A stretch of DNA of 10,624 bases. It comes from Bacteroidota bacterium. GTDB lineage: Bacteria > Bacteroidota > Bacteroidia > Sphingobacteriales > Sphingobacteriaceae. Numbering within the stretch: the stretch's first letter is position 1; every line of letters begins with the position of its first letter. The DNA is taken from NCBI GenBank assembly GCA_025355225.1, contig JANYAB010000724.1, forward strand, positions 1-10,624, given 5' to 3'. Of the stretch, positions 6,661-10,624 are shown piece by piece. The translations under genes and the position numbers were made by a program. A model generated the notes under the pieces. That model worked only from the letters and a program-made list of their open reading frames with translations. It made no database searches and was not told where the DNA came from.

Positions 6661-8607
6661 TCAGCTAACCATCACGGCTATTTCTTCCTCATCCCCTCCA
6701 ATATTGTCCAGGAATTCAAAATGAGAATTCTTGCTTATAAATTCAGGCACAATCTCCTTCATTTTATTAACGAGCACTACGTCATCATGCTGCTTGTTTA
6801 AAGTCAAAAGTTCATCAATATCTCCTTTAACCTGCTTATAAGGATAAGTTATTACCTGTGCTATCTTAATTTTGGGGTGATGGGTAGGCATGGTGCGTTC
6901 ACCAAGATTAAGCAGTTCTTCGTATAATTTTTCTCCAGGCCTTAACCCTGTATATACAATTTTGATGTCCTTTTCAGGCTGTAAACCTGCAAGTTTTATC
7001 ATCTTGAGGGCAAGATCTGTGATTTTAACCGGTTCACCCATATCAAAAATAAATATTTCGCCCCCAATGCCCATCGTGCCTGCTTCCAGTACTAATTGTA
7101 CAGCTTCGGGAATGGTCATAAAATAACGGGTAATATCCGGGTGTGTAACGGTTATTGGTCCGCCTTTTTGTATTTGCGCCCTGAAACGCGGTATAACTGA
7201 GCCATTGGACCCTAAAACGTTGCCGAAACGGGTGGTTACAAAGCGGGTGGACTGCACCCCAGGCCTATTATTAGCAGGGCTATCTTTCAACGACTGAATA
7301 TAAATCTCTGCGATCCGTTTAGTGGTCCCCATTATGTTGGATGGGTTGACCGCTTTGTCGGTCGAGATCATTACGAATTTACCTACGCCAAATGCTACCG
7401 ACAGGTCGGCAACATGTTTGGTACCCAGAACATTACAAAGCACAGCCTCGGACGGGTTTTCTTCCATCATGGGCACATGTTTATAAGCTGCAGCATGGAA
7501 TACCACTTCTGGGCGGTAATCAGAGAATAATTTATGCATGCGCTGATGATTCCTGATATCCGCAATAAATATTTTGGTAGGGACATCCGGGAATTTCTCT
7601 TCCACCTCGAGTTTCATATCATGCAAAGGGGATTCAGCCTGGTCACATAAGATAACCATGGCTGGATTATAATTCAACACCTGTTGAACGATTTCTGACC
7701 CAATAGACCCCGCAGCGCCTGTAACCAGAACACGCTTACCCTGCAAATCTTCAGATATACGGGTGTTATCGATCCGGATAGGTTTGCGTTGCAATAAATC
7801 TTCAATTTTCAGGTCCCTGATCTGCTGCAAATTAAGTTTTCCATATATCCACTGATCTGAAGGTGGAACGGTAAGCACCTGTATACCCAGCGCGAGGCAT
7901 TTCTCCAACGCTATTTTTTTTGCTTGTTCATCAAGATTATGATTCATAATGATCAATTTATCTACATCATGCTTTCCCTTTAATTTAGCAAGCTTATCAA
8001 TATGATATACCCTAACCTGTTGAATTTCCTTATCTATTTTCTTATCATCATCATCAACGAAACCTACCACAGCAAAATTAGTTTTGGCGCTGGCTTCCAA
8101 TGCCTGCTTAACCAACACAGCATTATTATCAGATCCATAGATCAAAACAACAGTTTTTTTAGCAGTGGAATTATTATTTAAATAAAAAAAGATACTTTTT
8201 ACAGTGGTACGCAATAATACCAGCAAAGTGCACGATACGGAAAAATTAACGAGCAATACCAAGTTAATAGTAAACGAATTGACATGCAGTACCGGTATAA
8301 CCCAAATATTTATAAACAACAGATAAAACATACTGCTTATAAACACAGAGCTGAAAATGCGTAGTACATCACGTGTATTGGAATATCGGATAAGACCGGT
8401 ATGTATACGCATAGCATACATAACAACGGCCGCAATTATACAATACAGGCCTGTATAAACAAAGAAATATCCCCGAAGTATATTAACAAATTCAAAACGC
8501 TGTACGATAAAATAAGCAGTAGAAAATGACCAAGTAACAATAAAAAGATCAACCAGCATTATTAACCATCTTGGCACAACCCTGGTAAATAGTAAATATT
8601 TTTTCAT
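6661..8607 (-). CDS. pglF: membrane-bound UDP-GlcNAc 4,6-dehydratase (PglF/WbpM/CapD family)
   Basis: This 648-residue protein is a full-length member of the large WbpM/PglF family, which removes water from UDP-GlcNAc to give the 4-keto-6-deoxy sugar, the first step to bacillosamine. The N-terminus has four membrane segments (about 13-33, 48-68, 83-103, 112-132). A cytosolic Rossmann-like domain follows (about 150-255, starting KKTVVLIYGSD). The catalytic short-chain-dehydrogenase domain has the NAD motif GAAGSIG (297-303), HAAAYKHVP (371-379), MISTDKAVNP (413-422) and MGTTK (426-430). Met426 stands where most relatives have Tyr, the Ser-Met-Lys arrangement typical of this subfamily. GLRPGEKLYEELL (554-566) is the usual C-terminal signature. 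pglE and pglD lie upstream on the same strand, which supports this substrate. Other UDP-sugar dehydratase or epimerase uses remain possible. Confidence 0.9.
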   Translation of the reverse strand: MKKYLLFTRVVPRWLIMLVDLFIVTWSFSTAYFIVQRFEFVNILRGYFFVYTGLYCIIAAVVMYAMRIHTGLIRYSNTRDVLRIFSSVFISSMFYLLFINIWVIPVLHVNSFTINLVLLVNFSVSCTLLVLLRTTVKSIFFYLNNNSTAKKTVVLIYGSDNNAVLVKQALEASAKTNFAVVGFVDDDDKKIDKEIQQVRVYHIDKLAKLKGKHDVDKLIIMNHNLDEQAKKIALEKCLALGIQVLTVPPSDQWIYGKLNLQQIRDLKIEDLLQRKPIRIDNTRISEDLQGKRVLVTGAAGSIGSEIVQQVLNYNPAMVILCDQAESPLHDMKLEVEEKFPDVPTKIFIADIRNHQRMHKLFSDYRPEVVFHAAAYKHVPMMEENPSEAVLCNVLGTKHVADLSVAFGVGKFVMISTDKAVNPSNIMGTTKRIAEIYIQSLKDSPANNRPGVQSTRFVTTRFGNVLGSNGSVIPRFRAQIQKGGPITVTHPDITRYFMTIPEAVQLVLEAGTMGIGGEIFIFDMGEPVKITDLALKMIKLAGLQPEKDIKIVYTGLRPGEKLYEELLNLGERTMPTHHPKIKIAQVITYPYKQVKGDIDELLTLNKQHDDVVLVNKMKEIVPEFISKNSHFEFLDNIGGDEEEIAVMVS

Positions 8608-8656
8608 AAAGTAATATGTATAGATGAGATGAGTAAAGTTAATATTTTTTAATAAA

Positions 8657-8664
8657 CAAAAATA
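8657..8664 (-). promoter_or_regulatory. possible Bacteroidota -7 box for pglF
   Basis: The minus strand reads TATTTTTG, a full TAnnTTTG match, ending 49 bp before the pglF ATG and downstream of the terminator-like hairpin near 8800. The surroundings are very A+T-rich, so a chance match is more likely here than for the other boxes, and no -33 element is evident. Confidence 0.4.
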
Positions 8665-8762
8665 AAATAATTGATTTTGACATTAATCGCCATTAAATAT
8701 CCTTTTGAATTGAATCGCTTCCTGTAAAATGTTAGGTCATTAAATTCATTGTTTTTAACGGG

Positions 8763-8776
8763 CATTTGAGCAAATG
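8763..8776. repeat. short inverted repeat CATTTG-AG-CAAATG
   Basis: A 6-bp perfect inverted repeat with a 2-bp centre lies between the pglE terminator and the pglF promoter box. It could be an operator-like site or a minor hairpin; nothing else in the sequence decides. Confidence 0.35.
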
Positions 8777-8788
8777 GTTTTGTTTTTT

Positions 8789-8811
8789 AAAAAAAAACAG
8801 GTTACAACCTG
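8789..8811 (-). terminator. Rho-independent terminator downstream of pglE
   Basis: On the minus strand the palindrome CAGGTTGTAACCTG is followed at once by nine T. The stem is short (five to six pairs), but the T tract is the best in the window for that strand. It lies about 130 bp after the pglE stop. Besides this, the 332-bp gap at 8608-8939 holds an 8-bp inverted repeat (ATGCTACA at 8871-8878 and TGTAGCAT at 8920-8927), a small inverted repeat near 8770 and a possible pglF promoter box. No convincing gene is seen in it. Confidence 0.65.
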
Positions 8812-8939
8812 GAACGGTCTTACAAATAAGATTTTTTTGTGAAAATAAATGATGGGTAATAGGGTTTGCAATGCTACAAAAACTAAGGCTGCGAAGTTAC
8901 TAATAAACTTACTAACTCCTGTAGCATGTGCTTTATCAC

Positions 8940-10067
8940 TCAAAAATGTTTCTTAATATTCTTAATAACTGTTTGAACTTCATCTGCTGTAAGATTAGAG
9001 CCCGATGGAAGGCATAAACCGGTATTAAACAGTTTTTCGCTTACTCCATTGGTAAAAGAAGGATACTTTTCAAATACTGGTTGCAAGTGCATCGGTTTCC
9101 ACAATGGACGTGACTCGATATTCTCCGCATCGAGGGCTATTCTGATGGTTTCCCTATCAATTCCCTTTGTTTTTTCGGGATCGACCAAAATTGTTGTCAG
9201 CCACCTATTGCTGAAATATCCTGCTGGCTCGGGCAAAAATTCAATACCTTGTATGTCACCTAAATCCCGAAGATATGTATCGTATACCTGCCTGCGCTGG
9301 CTTATTCTATCCTTTAGTACCTTCATCTGTCCCCTTCCGATACCGGCACATACATTGCTCATTCTGTAGTTGTACCCTATCTGTGAATGTTGAAAGTGAG
9401 GAGCGTTATCCCTGGCTTGGGTAGCTAAAAAACGCGCCTGGTCTATTAATTTTCGATCATTAGAAATTAATGCCCCTCCCCCACTGGTTGTGATGATCTT
9501 GTTCCCATTAAATGATAATACCCCCATCAGGCCAAATGTGCCGGTTGCTTTACCATTGATCGTTGACCCCAAAGCTTCTGCGGCATCTTCAATTACAGCT
9601 ATTTCATACTTGTTAGCTATTGCCATTATTCTTTTTATCTGTGCAGGCATTCCGTACAAGTGCACTGGTACAATTGCTTTAGGTTTTTTCCCTTTTTTTA
9701 TCCTGTCCTTTATCGCTTGTTCCAGCAGATCAGGACACATATTCCAGGTTTCTGCTTCGCTATCAATAAATACCGGTGTTGCGCCCAGATAAACAATTGG
9801 ATTAGCTGTAGCAGAAAAAGTAAAGCTTTGACAAATCACCTCGTCGCCTGCCTGCACGCCTAACATGATAAGGGCTAGGTGCTGCGCGGCGGTGCCCGAG
9901 CTTAATGCAGCGGTGTATTTTGCCCCGGTAAATGTCTGAAGGTCTTGCTCAAACCCATTTACATTGGGTCCCAATGGTGCGATCCAGTTAGTATCAAAAG
10001 CCTCTTTTACAAAATTAAACTCATCGTTGCCCATGTGTGGGCTGGAAAGCCATATTTTAGAATTCAT
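8940..10067 (-). CDS. pglE: UDP-4-amino-sugar aminotransferase (PglE-type, DegT/DnrJ/EryC1 family)
   Basis: This PLP enzyme transfers the amino group of glutamate to C4 of the 4-keto sugar made by PglF. The 375-residue protein is full length and follows Campylobacter PglE closely. LSSPHMGNDE (7-16) and NWIAPLGPNVNGFE (27-40) match its N-terminus. The PLP-binding elements are SSGTAAQHLAL (56-66), VIEDAAEALGS (158-168, Asp161) and SFNGNKIITTSGGG (185-198), where Lys190 should form the Schiff base. GYNYRMSN (231-238) and SRPLWKPMH (319-327) complete the sugar-binding face, and LCLPSG (351-356) is typical near the end. The ATG overlaps the pglD stop by four bases (ATGA), so the two are translationally coupled. 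Other DegT aminotransferases acting on related sugars are the main alternative; the neighbours favour PglE. Confidence 0.93.
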   Translation of the reverse strand: MNSKIWLSSPHMGNDEFNFVKEAFDTNWIAPLGPNVNGFEQDLQTFTGAKYTAALSSGTAAQHLALIMLGVQAGDEVICQSFTFSATANPIVYLGATPVFIDSEAETWNMCPDLLEQAIKDRIKKGKKPKAIVPVHLYGMPAQIKRIMAIANKYEIAVIEDAAEALGSTINGKATGTFGLMGVLSFNGNKIITTSGGGALISNDRKLIDQARFLATQARDNAPHFQHSQIGYNYRMSNVCAGIGRGQMKVLKDRISQRRQVYDTYLRDLGDIQGIEFLPEPAGYFSNRWLTTILVDPEKTKGIDRETIRIALDAENIESRPLWKPMHLQPVFEKYPSFTNGVSEKLFNTGLCLPSGSNLTADEVQTVIKNIKKHF

Positions 10068-10624
10068 ATCTCTGAATTAATTGAATTATATTTAATAATC
10101 CTGCCCGGATTACCTACTACTACAGCATGATCAGGAACATCTTTAATTATTACTGCTCCTGCACCGATCGTAGCCCATTTACCTATTTTAATCCCTTGTA
10201 TCACGCACGCGCCAATGCCAATGTGTGCACCCTCGCCAACTTCTACATTGCCCGCTAAAGCCGCATTGGGCGAAATGTGAACAAAATCACTTATAACACA
10301 GTCATGATCTACCGAACAATTGGTATTTAAGATAGTGTGTTTGCCTATTACCGTATCGCAGTTAATACTTACAGACGCCATTATCACACTGCCTTCGCCA
10401 ATTGAGCTTCTTACGGACATATTCGACGAAGGGTGTATCGCGGTTTCGAAGTCTATGGTAACACTTGCTGCAATTTTTTTACGGATGATGTTATTCCCAA
10501 TGCAGATAACCATTCTTGTTTCATTATCTAAAGCGTCACCAGGTATCTTTTGAAATACAGGATAATGAAGGAGGCTTTTTAATGCTGAGTGGCTATCAAT
10601 CAAACCCAAAATACCTTTTTTTTG
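10064..10624 (-). CDS. pglD: UDP-4-amino-sugar N-acetyltransferase (PglD/NeuD type), 5' end outside window
   Basis: This enzyme acetylates the C4 amine made by PglE, using acetyl-CoA, to give the UDP-diacetamido sugar. The frame is open to the right edge, so the start lies outside the window; the TTG at 10609 is not credible because QKKGILGLIDS before and after it fits the N-terminal Rossmann-like domain. Of 186 visible residues, the first 50 or so finish that domain, with VICIGNNIIRKKI matching FFIAIGNNEIRKKI of Campylobacter PglD. The remainder is a left-handed beta-helix of hexapeptide repeats (IGEGSVI, IGKHTIL, VGEGAHIGIGACV, IGAGAVI). NCSVDHDCVI holds the His that acts as base in PglD; the next residue is Asp instead of Glu. 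HISPNAALAGNV and VVVGNPGRII are family standards. About 35-40 residues are probably missing. A NeuD-like sugar O- or N-acetyltransferase for another sugar is possible. Confidence 0.9.
   Translation of the reverse strand, partial: QKKGILGLIDSHSALKSLLHYPVFQKIPGDALDNETRMVICIGNNIIRKKIAASVTIDFETAIHPSSNMSVRSSIGEGSVIMASVSINCDTVIGKHTILNTNCSVDHDCVISDFVHISPNAALAGNVEVGEGAHIGIGACVIQGIKIGKWATIGAGAVIIKDVPDHAVVVGNPGRIIKYNSINSEI

Noticed and set aside
8818..8838. Plus-strand terminator (TCTTA-CAAA-TAAGA followed by seven T)
   Set aside because: The stem is only five A/T-rich pairs and there is no plus-strand gene upstream for it to terminate.
8755..8943. 62-residue minus-strand frame starting with a TTG that overlaps the pglE stop codon (TTGA)
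   Set aside because: The frame runs through the terminator hairpin and its T tract, the start is a weak TTG with no ribosome binding site, and there is no recognisable domain beyond one hydrophobic stretch. Translational coupling cannot be fully excluded.
10064..10609. TTG at 10609 as the true pglD start
   Set aside because: The frame stays open to the window edge and the residues before the TTG continue the expected N-terminal domain, so the gene is simply cut by the window.

Overview
The window looks like chromosome from a Bacteroidota bacterium, most likely of the Sphingobacteriaceae (Mucilaginibacter/Pedobacter type). The base composition leans to A+T. Four genes have a box matching the Bacteroidota -7 promoter consensus TAnnTTTG just upstream. 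Shine-Dalgarno sequences are mostly absent. An Omp85 barrel of TamL type and a GyrB with Bacteroidota-like sequence fit the same group. No tRNA, rRNA, CRISPR array, insertion sequence or phage gene was seen. The genus is an inference from protein style; the phylum is well supported.

Left part (1-3113). The window opens inside an Omp85-family outer-membrane barrel gene (C-terminal 392 residues, probably TamL). Next comes a short array of octamers near TTAGTGAA, then a small single-domain retropepsin-like aspartic protease, both on the plus strand. Convergent to them is a 424-residue secreted protein of unknown function whose C-terminal half looks like an outer-membrane beta-barrel. Its promoter box lies just downstream of the strong gyrB terminator.

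Centre (3114-6660). gyrB (DNA gyrase subunit B) runs leftwards and a lipoprotein of the OmpH/Skp family runs rightwards. The 342-bp spacer between them has a -7-like box at each end and, in the middle, a striking inverted pair of 8-bp repeat arrays. After the Skp-like gene and its terminator comes guaD, a guanine deaminase very like the Bacillus subtilis enzyme and preceded by an unusually good GGAGG ribosome binding site. A hairpin then separates guaD from the convergent sugar genes.

Right part (6661-10624). Three minus-strand genes form a full set for a bacillosamine-type nucleotide sugar: pglD (acetyltransferase, cut by the window edge), pglE (PLP aminotransferase, overlapping pglD by 4 bp) and pglF (membrane-bound 4,6-dehydratase). 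Together they should turn UDP-GlcNAc into UDP-N,N'-diacetylbacillosamine or a close 2,4-diacetamido sugar for glycans or glycoproteins. A terminator-like hairpin and a fresh promoter box in the 332-bp pglE-pglF gap suggest that pglF can be transcribed separately.

Most of the window is ordinary core and cell-surface gene content. I did not find a clearly new system. The least explained features are the two octamer-repeat arrays, the unknown 424-residue secreted protein and the small cytosolic retropepsin-like protease.
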